From the NCBI GenBank assembly GCA_014773175.1, contig VXCM01000293.1:154518-218517 (forward strand): a DNA stretch of 64,000 nucleotides, given 5' to 3'. The translations under genes and the position numbers were made by a program. Of this stretch, positions 10,760-22,969 are shown in pieces; position 1 is the first letter of the stretch, and each line of letters starts with the position of its first letter. Below the pieces are notes generated by a model. The model worked only from the letters and a program-made list of their open reading frames with translations, was not told the origin of the DNA and ran no database searches. Origin of the DNA: Lucifuga dentata. Taxonomy: Eukaryota > Chordata > Actinopteri > Ophidiiformes > Bythitidae.

Positions 10760-11395
10760 TAAAAAAATCTTGACACTCAGTGACAAAATGATTGCTGATC
10801 TAAAAGTAAAGCTTTCACATAAGTAAGAAAATAAGTAAGAAATAAATATTTGATGAACATTTTACAATTTTATTTTAGATTTTAGTAATTCATCGTGATA
10901 AGACGACGCTGCCATGCTTATCGCAATAGTCATTTCGTCCATATCACCCAAATCTCAACGTTAAAGAACATAATAGAGAAAAGAAGAGAGAAGAATTATC
11001 CAATTATCTTTTCAGGAATAATATGGAATGAAATGAATAATTCACACTCATACAATGTGCTTAAGACATGCTAACAGATAAAGATGCTTCCACGCAAACA
11101 TGCTCAATATGATAATTTTACGCATAATTTTAAGTGCCATGTCTGTTAACTAACCATGCATTTTAGAAAACATCCATTTCTGTAACATGAACACACACAT
11201 ACACACACACAGCAGGGTGTGTGTCTGTGGGTTGACAGAACTGGGCAATGAGCTGTCAGAACAGTCTTTCTGCATCACACAGGTCATTGGCTGGCTCCTG
11301 TCTGTCTCTCTTTTTGTCTCTCTCTCNCCACCCCCGCGTCTCATTAAAACAACATACAATTAAAGTGTGTGTATCAGTGTCAGACCCCTGCTATT
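10760..11395. other. AT-rich intergenic DNA, no gene seen
   Basis: N at 11327 follows a (CT)n run. No coding or RNA gene recognised. Confidence 0.55.
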
Positions 11396-11530
11396 AGCAC
11401 CTCAGTCTAAATGGCACTTGGCAGGGAGCTGAATCTCGGCTTCCTCCTCCCAGTCAAACAATTAAAGGCCGTACGCAATCAACGCCAGAACACGTTAGCT
11501 CGTAATTAGCTTGACACAGCAGTGTACAGC
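11396..11530. promoter_or_regulatory. Candidate regulatory block
   Basis: Complex, non-repetitive DNA within simple-repeat surroundings, with a TAATTA homeodomain-type core at 11503-11508 and ACAATTAAAGG at about 11458. Called only because its texture and motif content contrast with the neighbourhood. Confidence 0.2.
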
Positions 11531-11786
11531 AGACAAAGCACACCGACTACGTCCAGTTTCTGTCATCTGAGAGGGCATTCCTGAATTTAAACAGGTGATT
11601 TGAATTTTATTCAGTTGTATGCAAATCTGACATAATAAAATGCAATTACAATGAAGAATTACTTTTTAATTGTTTTTATTAGTAACCATCATCATCATCA
11701 TTCTGACTTTTGTCATCATCATCATCACCATTACGTTTAAAGTTCCAATTGACAATTATATTGGACCATGTAAATATGAGCAAAAT

Positions 11787-12137
11787 TTACATAAATACTT
11801 CAAGTTTGTCTAAATGATAAAAAAATTGGCATTTAGTCTGACAACTGATCATAATCATTGGTTTTACTGGTGTGTTAACAGACATTACTAATAGATTGCA
11901 GATGCCAGAGAGATCTCTAGCAGGCCAAATATCTGGACCTGTGGGGGGTGGGCAGGGGTGGGGAGTCCAAATCCTGACATGTAAAATGTGTGACAGGCTC
12001 CAAATTCTTTCCTTTTTGTTCCTTGATTTCTCATAGCATATCACTTCGCAAATAGCTTGGATCACTAGCTTCTCCTTCACATCCATTTTTGGAAGAAATA
12101 AATCCTGTCTCAGTCGTTCCCGTGTCGCTGTCGTCAT
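11787..12137 (-). pseudogene. Possible PIF/Harbinger-type transposase N-terminal relic
   Basis: A 116-codon minus-strand frame. Its residues about 19-45 (MDVKEKLVIQAICEVIC, then KKERIW) resemble the start of fish Harbinger-family transposases as I remember them, with a hydrophobic helix followed by a basic stretch and an Ile-Trp. The remainder has no resemblance and the DDE core is absent. Downstream, GTGACAGTCACGT (about 12191) and GGTTTGCACGTGACCGTC (about 12300) form an imperfect inverted pair. The match is weak; a chance open frame is the main alternative. Confidence 0.25.
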
Positions 12138-12504
12138 GATGAAACAAAGTTTAGAGATCAGCTAGACGGAGATAACCCCTAGTGAATTTGTGACAGTCAC
12201 GTACGTTGCAAACCGTGATGACCTCAGGATACGCAATTACAAGACAGAAAGTCATGTATTATGAACAGTACAGCAATCTGACAACTTTGAAAGTTATGTG
12301 GTTTGCACGTGACCGTCGCTGCTTAAAGTTCCGATTTAAACGTGGGTGGAAGGTCAGAAAATGGTGATATGGGTCACTTTGGAACACACGTGACTAAAGA
12401 CCTATTTTGTCCTTTCAAGTGTGAGAACTTGTTGGAAAAAGTGACATTTCTGGGTCTTTGCGGCTGCCCAGTGGTGAGGCACAAATTCAAGCAAGGGTGG
12501 TGTG

Positions 12505-12524
12505 CACACACACACACACACACA
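12505..12524. repeat. (CA)n(GA)n microsatellite
   Basis: Ten CA units followed by a short GA run to about 12535. Further (CT)n and (CACT)n runs lie at 12620-12655. Confidence 0.9.
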
Positions 12525-12714
12525 GAGAGAGAGAGCTTCAAACATGAAAAGTAATAGTTTTTCCTGTAAGGTTTGCATGTTTTAGAAGAAAAGCTGACTT
12601 GATACTGACAGCAATAATTCTCTCTCTCTCTTTCTCTCACTCACTCACTCACATATGCAGGCACACACCCTCTCCCACACTGCAGCAGCAAATTTCTGAG
12701 ATCTAAATCCTCTT

Positions 12715-12840
12715 CACTGCGTTGCCTAATTACTCCCAACAACATGGTAGCTGATTAACTTGTAATTGCTGCTCTGAACGCAGCTTGTCCCTCTCTCCTC
12801 GTTAGAGTTATTACTGACTATAATTACCGCTAATGTGCAG
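12715..12840. promoter_or_regulatory. Candidate regulatory block rich in homeodomain-type cores
   Basis: Within 115 bp: TAATTA at 12727-12732, GATTAA at about 12753, TAATTG at 12763-12768, TAATTA at 12821-12826 and TAATG at 12831. The site density exceeds the surrounding DNA and the block is otherwise complex. Function is inference. Confidence 0.25.
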
Positions 12841-14200
12841 AGAACAACACACGCACACACTCACACGTGTGCACACAAACATACATGCAGGTGGGGATAC
12901 ACGTGCACAGGAACCTGCTCACATGATATATGCATGCGTACACACATACGCGCACCTCACCAGGAGAATACTTGGTTTCTTGGAAAGTGTGGCGGGTGCA
13001 CAAAGCAATAACAGTGAAATTTAGGCAACTAAATTCATTTTCAGTGTGTTGCCTCATTTAAGAAAATGCAACTCACAGCAGCCAAAATGCTCTAATGGTG
13101 TGAATATGACATTTCGTGTCTCACTGGTGTCCTTCAGACTCATCTCAACCAAAAATCAGACATCTTTGACGGCTGTGGCATTTTTTTTTTTCTAAAGTAA
13201 ATTTTCCTTTACTCCTGTTACACTCTTTCCACATCTCTGCACATAAGAGCATCAGATAAAAGGATGAAGTTGAAATAGTAATGTCTGTGTGCTTGGTTGG
13301 TTTAGATAAAACATAAATTAACTCAAGCTTGTTTTCCTGTTGTGCTCCGGGTTAAAAATGATTATTGAATCATTCATAATTTTAGGTAAATCTGTCATAC
13401 ACAGTAAAAACAGAGTGAAGCTGAAAATTTTGACACGTTCAAACCTGCTTGTTAGCCTAACATTTTCTCAGTCTGTTTTATGTGTCATTTGATCTGCATT
13501 TTTTTTTTTTTTTTTTTNTTTTTTTTTTTTTTTTTTAGTTTTTATTGTCGCTTATTGCCATTATCTATTTTTTTGTTTTGATTTTGTTTGTACTCATCTT
13601 CTGTTGTTTTAGTGCCTATATTTCTATGCTCTTAATAGTTTATCTTACTAGTTTATAAAGGGCCACTTTGAACTGAAGTAACCTGTTTGAAAATTGCTAT
13701 ACAAAGTTTTATTGAGTGATTGAAATTAAAATGTAGCAATACATCATGGTGATATTGGAACTCTCTTCAGTCAGAAATACTGTTAATCTTGGGATGATAG
13801 ACAGCAAACACAGTAAAACAGAAAAAACATGCGACTTTTGGATATATTAAGTCTCTACAGACAACATAACAAATGTCTCCCTTTGTTAAAATGCTGTTTA
13901 CATCACAGACCTCCTTTACTGATTTGGAACTACTCATCCAAAAACAATCTACACACATAAGCTGTAGTGTATTTGTATGATTTTGGGGAGCGTTTTAAGT
14001 ACATCCCGTTTTTGCTGAGATTTTATCCAAAATTGTTTTTGATGCAGGAAATCAGATAAGTGAGGATATATGTTCAGCATTTCCATAAAAACAGCATTTG
14101 TGGAACTTTCTATCTGCTTCAAAACCCTAACAGGAATTTCAAAAACTGTTCATATATTTGTGAATATAAAAAAATAATAATAATTAAAAAAAAAAAAAAA
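12841..14200. other. AT-rich intergenic DNA, no gene seen
   Basis: CA-rich to about 12960, then AT-rich. An N at 13518 sits within poly-T (13500-13536). No gene recognised. Confidence 0.55.
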
Positions 14201-14247
14201 NNNNNNNNNNNNNNNNNNNNNNNNNNNNNNNNNNNNNNNNNNNNNNN
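14201..14247. other. Assembly gap (47 N) in poly-A
   Basis: The only multi-base N run in the window, flanked on both sides by poly-A. Sequence content and real length are unknown. Confidence 0.99.
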
Positions 14248-14796
14248 AAAAAAAAAAAAAAGGAATAAGAAAACATTAAAAATCACCAATTTATGATTGG
14301 AACCTTCATTTGATCCTGAGCTGAATTTTCTGAAACAAATTCCACCAGTGAATTATGGTTATTAATAAAAAAAAAAAAAAAAAAAAAGTTTTCTTTAACG
14401 TATTACACCAGTGTGTGCTGTGCAGAGTTTGGCTTCAATAGCAGTTTATCACCTATATTAAAGCCACTTATTAACTCTTAGTCCTTCTGAATACCTGTTG
14501 ATCAGTTATTCACTTTCATTGTCTTAGGTTTAAAACATGTATTTTTTAAAAACTGAATTTAGCATCTTCAACCAAATAGCTTTCAACAAACTTAAAGCTG
14601 CAGTCACTTATAGTTTTGATATTAACACAGAATCACAACTTGTGAAAGGGCCACTTGATGACCTTATTTTGGCTGGAACACACACAAGTTGCCTCTCATC
14701 GGTTCTCAACAACTTCCCCATTTCAAACTGTAATGTGGAGCTAGGAAGCAAGCTACGAAAAGATGCTACCTTTTAGCACCACATGACTGGGGGACA

Positions 14797-14860
14797 AAAA
14801 AAAACAAAAAAAACAAAAAACAAAAAAAAAACCCCCCCAAAAAAACCAAAAAAAAAACCA
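14797..14860. repeat. A-rich / C-interrupted low-complexity tract
   Basis: Poly-A broken by single C residues and a run of seven C. Flanking 14262-14796 and 14861-15326 are AT-rich with a poly-A near 14370-14386 and no gene. Confidence 0.85.
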
Positions 14861-15326
14861 AGTGTCAGTTGGGGAAAGTCAGGTTTCAAATAGTGTAAAA
14901 ACTCAGATATTACACTCAGGAGTTGGTGGAGAACAAAACACAGCAAAAGGAGTATATCTGACTTCAGATGGACAGAAACACAAACTCAGTGGGTTGTTAA
15001 TGTTGCTGTGAGTCTGCTGATATAGCCATAAAACAAAAAATTAAAAAAAGATTTTTCTGCCCCTAGCAGCCAAAAATGATGATATTTAGGTATTCTTTAA
15101 GTGATGACAACATAATACTGCATGTAGGATTTAAAACTTGCAGATTAATATTATGTGTAACAGTTAGATTACTACTAGATCACAGTACAGGCTTCCAGTG
15201 AAACAGTTCTTAGTTGTCTAACAAAGCAGATACATTTTTGGCATGTTTGTATTTTGCTGTAGTTACATCATTGATGTTTTATACATTGATCCTTGATAGA
15301 AAAATTTTAAATACTTAATTACAGCT

Positions 15327-15909
15327 TAAAGGACCATACCACCCATTTTGCATGTTTGAGCCTAATATATTGAATTTTCATACATGTTACGTTACTGACA
15401 ACCATTTCCCAAAGGACAAAAGCATATTTCAGCTTTCCTGATGTTTTACAAAATCTCTTAATCTTTCAAAATCAAATATTTAAGTGATACACCTTAAAAA
15501 ATCGTTGTTTTGCCCGCTAATAGTTACGCAGCCTTATGAAGTCATGGTCATTTAAATTTTTTGATAAACGAAGGTCTTCTTTTGGGACTATATTCCCTGG
15601 TAGAGACATACATTCACTCAGCACTTTTTTTTTTATTGTGCCTAAATGCTAAAACATAACTTCAAAATAAACCTGTATACACATCTTTTTTTGTGATGAT
15701 GGACTACCTATCCCAAGAACGTTTCAAGTATCAACAAGTTGATTTTAATAACGTAACAGAATTAAATGAAACCAATGGCGGTCTGGAAGGTAGGAAAAAA
15801 TGTTTTAATTCACCATTCCAGTAATATGCTTTGGGAAATGGTTGTTAGTAACGTTACTTGTATGAAAATTGAATATCAAACTTGCCAAATGGCTGGTATG
15901 GTCCTTTAA
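15327..15909 (+). mobile_element. Family P copy 3 (best full-length copy)
   Basis: 583 bp including TTAA at both ends (15327-15330, 15906-15909). The left terminal repeat continues to the CATTTCCCAAAGGA landmark (about 15418). The right one begins with its complement CTTTGGGAAATGGTTG and ends GGTATGGTCCTTTAA. The body has GGGACTATATTCCCTGGT, GATGGACTACCTATCCCAAG and CCAATGGCGGTCTGGAAGG. No transposase frame. TTAA at both ends fits a TTAA-targeting (piggyBac-like) mechanism, but because TTAA also extends the terminal inverted repeat this remains inference. Confidence 0.93.
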
Positions 15910-15959
15910 TGAATCAAGCTATTTTACTAAGTTGGCAGTGTGTTCAGGTTCTATTATTC

Positions 15960-16345
15960 TCTGTCTTTCTTCCTTCGCTAATACCAAGCACTTTTTCCTC
16001 TCTGTGTAAAAGACATTAGCATGAATCAGCTTGATCATAATTCTTCAAATAAACTTGCTGGTTATTAGAAATCTATAAGTGCAAAGCTCCTTTTAAAGTT
16101 CATAATCACTTTCTCCTTTAGCCGGGGAATGATACTCGTAGGAGGAGATTTAGCCCTCATCTGTCTTTCTCTCCCTCAATCTGTCTTTTTTCTATTTTCC
16201 CCAGAACACTATCTCTCTTTCTTCGGACCATTAGTGATATTGCCGGGCCGCGGACCTCTGTGTTAAGTCACTTAATCAAAAGCAATGGGTTGAAAATCTT
16301 GTTTGGTCTCTTACATCTGATTCATTCCTGCAGACAAGAGCAACG
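15960..16345. promoter_or_regulatory. Candidate regulatory block
   Basis: Complex unique sequence with ATTAGCATGAATCAG (about 16015), a GC-rich island GCCGGGCCGCGGACC (about 16242) and AGTCACTTAATCAAAAG (about 16266). Separated from the next feature by a (GA)n run at 16372-16391. Conservation not testable here. Confidence 0.2.
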
Positions 16346-16504
16346 GAGGGAGAGAGGCAGGGAGGGAGGGGGAGAGAGAGAGAGAGAGAGAAGATAGCCC
16401 TATGTGTTATCACCTAAGCAGCAACAGAAAGGTTATCATTGGTTCTATCGCCCTCTGGGGATGAGGAGGCCACTGTTCCTCTAATCACTTCTGACCACCT
16501 CTCA

Positions 16505-16777
16505 ACACACACACACACACACACACGTACATCAATATTTTACCTTTGCTTCTTCCTCCTCTGCCTCTTCACCATAACTTCGACATTTTCAACCCCCCTT
16601 TTCCTCACTTCTCTCTGGTTGTTGCTACTGCTTGTGTGCATGTGTGTGTGTGTGTGTGTGTGTGCGTGCGTGTGTGTTGTGAGATGATGGGTGATGGAGG
16701 GGTTCAATGCTCCACAGGGGGGCAAGTGGAACATATGGAGCACCAGACGTCTCCTTTTGTTCTACTACTACTACCAC

Positions 16778-16822
<45 letters not shown>
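16505..16822. repeat. Microsatellite cluster (CA)n / (TG)n / (CA)n
   Basis: (CA)n at 16505-16526, (TG)n at 16633-16678 and (CA)n at 16785-16822. The TG tract and the flanking CA tracts are reverse complements and can pair. Open frames on both strands are His-Thr or Cys-Val repeats. Confidence 0.93.
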
Positions 16823-16831
<9 letters not shown>

Positions 16832-16839
16832 GCACACAT

Positions 16840-18735
16840 GCACACTTACTTTAATATAATTTATTAATCTAAAAGAAAAAACAGTTGATTTCCTTTTCCC
16901 AAGGATGTGGAACAGAAGGAGGAAATGCTAAAAGGAAATATAAAGGAAATATTTTTGTGTGTTTGCGTCTATCAGCATCCATAAAAACAATACAAAGCCA
17001 CAAATTATCCTCTTATCTGAATTACATTTTCTACATAAAAGCTGTTAGTGCTGAATATAAAGCAGGATGATATTATAAGATATTTGGAGGATCACAAAAA
17101 CAAGTTAGGAGAAGACAGAATGAAAACTAGAAAGCATACAGAAATTCCAGATGCATTTTGTTAAGCAGAATTATTACAAGTTATAATGAAATTCCCCCAA
17201 ATTCAATTTATTATCGAAACAGAAGAATACATTTTAATTATTTTTTTTTAATTTATTTTAAAGCTGAATTCATATATCACAGCTTCAGTGGAGACCATTA
17301 ATGTTCACCAGCATTTGTAAGATATTAAAGATGACACTTGAACATATTACATAACAACAACTGTCTATTATGTAAAAATCCAATATGGCAGTATTGTGAA
17401 ATATATTACATTTCATCATTTCAACTGTTTTGTAGCCTCTTTTGAAGTAATAACCATCAGTTAACTAAATAATTTGTTATAATATTATTTGGGAATGTAT
17501 TACATTAACAGGTTTTCTGCTTTATTCGGCCAATTAGAGGCATTTTTTTATTTCAAGTTATTACATTATCCAACAGTTGTTACATTAACAGCTACCACAT
17601 GCAGGCAGAAAGCCACAAATCTGCACTAAAAGTTTTCAGACTTAGAGCTGTTGAACGTAGGAGTTTTGAACAAAATGTCTGCTGTAAAAATAAAGATTTC
17701 CAATTTGTCAGATTTAAACAGTTTGATCCCCCGTGGTTGAACCCAATCTGTCTAGCATTAATGTGCTCTAACTTTTATAAAGCTCTGTACATTAACGTAC
17801 TCTGTCTTAGTTGCAGGAGCGACATCGACTGAACTCTAAAAGTGGAGGATTACAGAAATCTGAGGATTGCTAAAATGCTTTAAGTCATAAATGAAATGAA
17901 TTTTGTTAATTACAAAGTGAAAAAGTGGGGTATTTTTTATGATGAATTATACAGTCAGAAGAGACATCATGTCTCCTCTTTTTAAGATGATCTCCGTTTT
18001 CATCTCCTAACCGAGAGATGGATGGATTAAAGGATAGACTGATAACAGCGATGAAAGAGGGAAAGTAGTGTCATTCTTGATCTTGCAACCAAGGATTAAG
18101 TTCAATTTTCTTTCACGTCTCTCCGTGTTTTACCCTCTAACCCTCTGTATCTTCCAGCCTGAGTGCTGGATTTGGGATGCTGAATTTAGGGAAAGGGCTG
18201 TTAGCGTCCCTACTTAGCAGAGCCAAGCTTCTTTTAAAATAACCCCTACCAAAAAAAAAAAAAAAAAAAAGTCACAGGAAATCCCTCTCATGCCAAATCT
18301 TCTAAAGCGCTCGATCCATTGATCCTCTGTTCAGGAATGCACGGATGGATGGTTCAAATGGAAATAAAGTTTAGTCTGATTTTTGGCTTTGCAGTTTGAA
18401 AGAGAAAGAAATAAGTAACACTTTAGGAACAAAGGAGTTACAAAACTCTTTAATCTACTACAACAAAAACAGTCGCTGTCACATTCTGTGTGTCACAACC
18501 CTGTGTTTTGTTTTTTGTTTTTTGTACCATTATTAAAAACAAGCATGTTTCTCCAATAACAAAGGAAGAGACAAAAAGAAAGAAAAGAAGCCAGCAGATG
18601 TAAATCAAAACAGCAAAATAAAAACTGCACGTTTCAAATGCTTCTCTTCAAAAGTTTAATGAGGTAAGAAATGCGCTGAACATGTTTGTCAGACATTAAT
18701 GACACAATTTTATCTCTGATTTTGATGTTACCTAT
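16840..18735. other. AT-rich intergenic DNA, no gene seen
   Basis: At 17340-17600 the word TTACATTA and variants recur irregularly five times, suggesting an old dispersed repeat I cannot name. A poly-A run lies at about 18252-18270. The 18160-18240 segment is complex and unique. No gene. Confidence 0.5.
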
Positions 18736-18738
18736 GAT

Positions 18739-18768
18739 TGTGTGTGTGTGTGTGTGTGTGTTTGTGTG
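18739..18768. repeat. (GT)n microsatellite
   Basis: About 15 GT units. Interrupted CA-rich sequence continues to about 19025 and a further (GT)n is at 19277-19299. Confidence 0.93.
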
Positions 18769-19299
18769 GTACGACATATGTCGCTGCTGGTGTTGGCGAT
18801 TCGTTGGATATGTGTGTATTTCACATCAAACGCACTCCAACACCTGCACACACAATCAGACTCTTCCTCGCTGCCACAGGTGTGCTGTAAGAACCGACTA
18901 TTACACACACCTCTCAGACCTTTAAAACCACCCAATTCAATTAACACACACACAAATGGCATGCAAAAATACAAACACATGCGCGTACATATGCACACAC
19001 ACACACGTGTAGACACATCGCACACTCAAAGTTAAGATCCAATCCCCTTGCACACACATTTCAATTCAATTAAGACACACTGAAATACATCTTTTGATCT
19101 CAGTATTGGCTATCAGACACACACACCTGATGCTAGCAGCGTTAGTGGCCTCATTGTCTGCAACACAATGCTGCTAAAAACTAACATCATCTGGCTAACG
19201 GTAACAACAGTTTCCAGCCAATACACAGACTTTCAAAGGTATGGCTGCAATTTCAATTACCTACCACTGGATTTGATGTGTGTGTGTGTGTGTGTGTGT

Positions 19300-20080
19300 T
19301 AGGATTTTGTAACCAAACGTCATTTCCATTTGATAATGAGCTTTTTTTTTTTTTCTGTCTTGCCATAAAGCTCTTGGCCCAACATGACCGTTGCTGTTTT
19401 GTGTATTTGTTGTTTATCAGGATATAAAAACTATTTAAGAGATTTCTAAGAAATCTGATGGAAAGATTACGACTCACATTCTGGTTCTGAAAGTTTCACT
19501 ATGCAAAAAGCTCTTTTTTTTTTTTTTTTTNTTTTTTTTTTTTTTTTGCTCATAACTCATGAACTGTGAAATGCATAAGAGAAGCCAAGACAAAATTACT
19601 GTCACACCCATTTCCACCTGATCAGCTTTTTCAGTGGAAATGTTTACAGATCTTTGCCAAATTATGTGCATATTTGGAAGAGTTTGACAAAGGTCAGGAT
19701 GCCATATTGTTTTTTTTCTGTATTTGCTAATTTATATGTATTTTACATAACCTGCCACATTTCAAGCAAATTTAAACAAGATGAACATCAACACTGAGCA
19801 ATTCTGCAAAATTTAGTGTGTATGAGAGAGAGAGAGTCAGTGTTGTATGTGTGAATGTGTTTTAGGGGCTTTTAAAATGTATGTGCATACAGTTTGGGAA
19901 GCGTGGATGTGTGTGTGTGTGTGTTTGTGTGTGTCCAGACCTTTTTACAGACACAATGCAAAAATGAAGAGCATCAAGAAGGAACATGGACACAAATGAA
20001 AGCTCCAGCAGACGTTTTAACATGAAAATACACTGAACTGGTCCATTGTGCTCATGTTGTAAGTTACAAACACACTCTCA

Positions 20081-20083
<3 letters not shown>
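19300..20083. other. AT-rich intergenic DNA, no gene seen
   Basis: An N at 19531 is centred in poly-T (19514-19547). A short (GT)n is at about 19909-19934. No gene. Confidence 0.55.

Positions 20084-20130
<47 letters not shown>
20084..20130. repeat. (CA)n microsatellite
   Basis: About 23 CA units. The following 20131-20775 is AT-rich, with a small local duplication AAAGTTGGGAAT at about 20368-20402, and no gene. Confidence 0.95.
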
Positions 20131-20133
<3 letters not shown>

Positions 20134-20775
20134 CGTTTCATTCTTAGAAGTTTAACAGTGACTAAAGTGTCTTGAACCTACAATTTCCTGCATGTACTCT
20201 TAATCTCAGCAAATTAAAACAGGGAGCAAATATATTCACTTTAGTAAATACACTCTATATTCACTTTCTCAAACAACTTGGTCTTCATACATGTTTCTTT
20301 TCAACAATTCATCTGTTTGCCTGGAATCTAACTAAAACGTCAAGCTGATAATGTGTAAATAATCCTCAAAAGTTGGGAATTGTCCAAAAAAGTTGGGAAT
20401 AAAGGAGAAGGAAAATCACAGAAAACCTTGTACCGACTGAATTTACAAATAAACATTAAAACAAAGGAAAGCATACTAATACATATTAAAACTGATACCT
20501 ATTGTTTCTGAAGTTCTAAACTAAGTTATGTACACATAAAAAGCAACTGCACATGAACCCCAGTCCATTTTCATGTAGAAATGTCTCGTCTTCTTTCAGT
20601 GAGTCACTCTTAATGATGGAACGCTGCTCACCTGTTTTCACTTTAATACCTAACAAGCAGATGCCCTCAAACACACAATCAAGAAGTCATTTATTAAAAG
20701 CCTAATAAACCACAACATTTCTGAAATATAAACCTGAAACTCAAGTTACAATTTAAGAAATTCACAATTTGTGGA

Positions 20776-22060
20776 CTGGGGTCCCTGCGTCCCGGCTTCC
20801 TGTGTTCTCATGGCTCATCTGTGGGGCCCGGCATGCTGCGGCACAGGGGGATGATGGGCATCTCTGGATCTCCGGGGATGTTCCTGGGTGCGGTGCTCTT
20901 TGTTGAGGACCGGGTATCCTGGTTGGTGTCGGGGAATGCGGTTCCTTTCATGATTGCATGGTCTCCTGGCATTGGGCGTGGGGTGTGTGGGTCTGGAGGG
21001 GATGGTGCAACTGGTGGGCTGAGGGAGGATTATTGGGTCCTGCTGGCTGTGTGTGGGGGTCTTGGCTTGGTGGTCTCTAGTGAGTCTGGCTCTGGGTGGC
21101 TGGGTTCCATCCCTCACCTGGGTGCTGTGTCTCACCCTCACCAGCTTGGCGGGTCTTGCTCATGCATGAGGCATGGGTGTGTCGGCCCTTGCCCTGCCAT
21201 CCACCCCTGGCAGATGATCCCCAAAGTGGCTTTGTGGACCATGTGGTGTTGGGCCAGGGCCCTCCCTGTGGGCCGGCACCTGCGCCCCACATCCTGCCTC
21301 CTCGGGCCTTTGCAGTAGCTGCTGCTAAATTGTGGAACAGCCTGCCCCTCCACATCAGGACCTCACCAACACTGGGCACTTTTAAAACCCATCTGAAAAC
21401 CCATTTTCATGCTTTGGCTTTTAGACCAGGCTGAGTTTTAATATCTTTTACTTTTGCTGTTTTATCATCTCGCTTTACTTGTGTTTTTTCATTTACCTAT
21501 TTATTCTGTTGCTTTTATTGTTGTCATCCTTTATTCCTCTTCTTTTGGTTGTGCAGTACTTTGGTCAATGTCTGTTGTTTTTAAATGTGCTTATATAAAT
21601 AAAATTGACTTGACTCTTGTGCTACTGTATGTGGGGGAAAGGGGTCTGGGGGTATGTTTTGGGGTGTGTGTCTGGCCTGCTGTCCTGGTGGTCTGCTCAT
21701 GGGCTCTGATTGGTACGTGTGGGTGTCCTTCCTGGCTCTTGGGCATCTCCATTGTACTGGTTCTCCTCTGTTGTCCTGGGTCTCTATGTCTTTCTGTCTG
21801 GGGTGTGCCGCCCGGCCATGAGGCTTCTGTCGGGCTTGGAGGAGTTCCCATGCTGTCATGAGGTACTACATTTAGGCCCTGGCCTGAAACACCAGCTCCA
21901 ATTGCAACCTTTCTTCAGTGGTGATCTGAGTCTCTGGAGGTTGCTGGGTCCAGTGTTTGAGGCCGTCACCACTCTCAGTGCTAAGTGTTCTTGGGGTGGG
22001 GAACCAGGACTCTGGCGATCTGGATTTGGTGCATGAAACTTGAACCACTAGAGGTATTAC
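20776..22060 (+). mobile_element. GC-rich composite repeat of unknown family
   Basis: A sharp switch from AT-rich to G+T-rich DNA of about 1.28 kb, returning to AT-rich at about 22060. The 5' (20776-21300) and 3' (21620-22030) parts share a G/T-rich texture and lie on either side of a LINE 3' end, so the LINE seems inserted in, or joined to, a larger element. Open frames in several registers have odd composition and no recognised domain. A transposon is the likeliest explanation, but I cannot name it. Confidence 0.55.
21303..21616 (+). mobile_element. Non-LTR retrotransposon C-terminus and 3' UTR
   Basis: Codons from 21303 to the TGA at 21432-21434 give fragments RAFAVAAAKLWNSLPLHIR and FKTHLKTHFHALAF, the characteristic C-terminal end of fish LINE reverse transcriptases (pattern Ala-Phe-x-x-Ala-x-x-x-Leu-Trp-Asn-Ser-Leu-Pro). 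The 3' UTR is T-rich, with GTGCTTATATAAATAAAATT and a TTGACTTGACT tail at about 21605-21615. The upstream reverse transcriptase domain is absent, so it is heavily 5'-truncated. The frame is open from 21096, but the upstream part is the GC-rich host repeat. Confidence 0.8.
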
Positions 22061-22714
22061 TGTTTTTTGTTTGTTGTTTGTTTGTCTGTCTGTGTTTCTG
22101 TTGAGGAGTTTAGCCCTCCTTGATAGAAATTGATTATAGTTTTAAATAAAATGTCATAGACTAGTTGAGGGCCAGTGAATCACACACAATCGCACACTCA
22201 CATCTGCACATTATCTGTCTGATGCAAGACCAAACTGCATATATATACAAACCACATACACCATGACTAACAATGCAGACTGATGGAAAAAAATAAAAAT
22301 AAATTCACAATTCTGAGATTTAAAAAAAAAATGACACTAAGAACAGTTCAATCAAGCTTTATTTCTTTTTTTTTTCTTTATTATTTCCAAAAATCCTTTT
22401 TGGAGATGAAACTGTGAGGTTTTGTTGTGAGGAGATGAGGGTCGGATGCTTGGCAGGCAAATGACATTTTTGATTGTAGCTCCTGTGTTGTGTCGGTCTG
22501 CATGAATACACAGCGGCAGCTTTTTGCAGATGTAAGGTTAAAGAGGCGAAGCTCATCCCGCTGTATTCAATCCCCAAAAACACATTTCCTCCTTTCCCCC
22601 CGAGGCTGAGTGTGTGTGTGCATGTGTGAAGGGAGGCCAAAATCGTATGAGTGTGTCTGTGCATATAATATATGTGCACATTAGAGTGTATGCATGTGGA
22701 ATCATTTCTGTGCA
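22061..22714. other. Intergenic DNA, no gene seen
   Basis: CA/GT-rich short runs and A-rich DNA; a poly-T near 22368-22377. No gene recognised. Confidence 0.55.
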
Positions 22715-22763
22715 TGTGTGCGTGCGTGCGTGCGTGCGTGCGTGCGTGTGTGTGTGTGTGTGT
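22715..22763. repeat. (GCGT)n(GT)n microsatellite
   Basis: About seven GTGC units followed by GT units; an alternating purine-pyrimidine tract throughout. Confidence 0.94.
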
Positions 22764-22915
22764 TACTGCCTGTTCATCTGAATGGGGATTCATTGGGCAG
22801 CATTTCAAAATTAAATGTTTTGGGTGAAGCAGATTGCTTTACGTCTCTGTCATGTTGCTGTGAATGGGATGCAGCCATTGATGGATACGAGGAGCGACAG
22901 GCAAGATACACCCCC

Positions 22916-22918
<3 letters not shown>

Positions 22919-22966
<48 letters not shown>
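22919..22966. repeat. (CA)n microsatellite
   Basis: About 24 perfect CA units. Flanking DNA to 24400 is AT-rich, with Ns at 23345 and 23687 beside short C or CA runs, and no gene. Confidence 0.95.
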
Positions 22967-22968
<2 letters not shown>

Positions 22969-22969
22969 T

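Noticed and set aside
20821..21318. 165-codon plus-strand frame in GC-rich DNA
   Set aside because: Overlapping open frames occur on both strands from high GC and few stops; the sequence has no domain and lies in a composite repeat.
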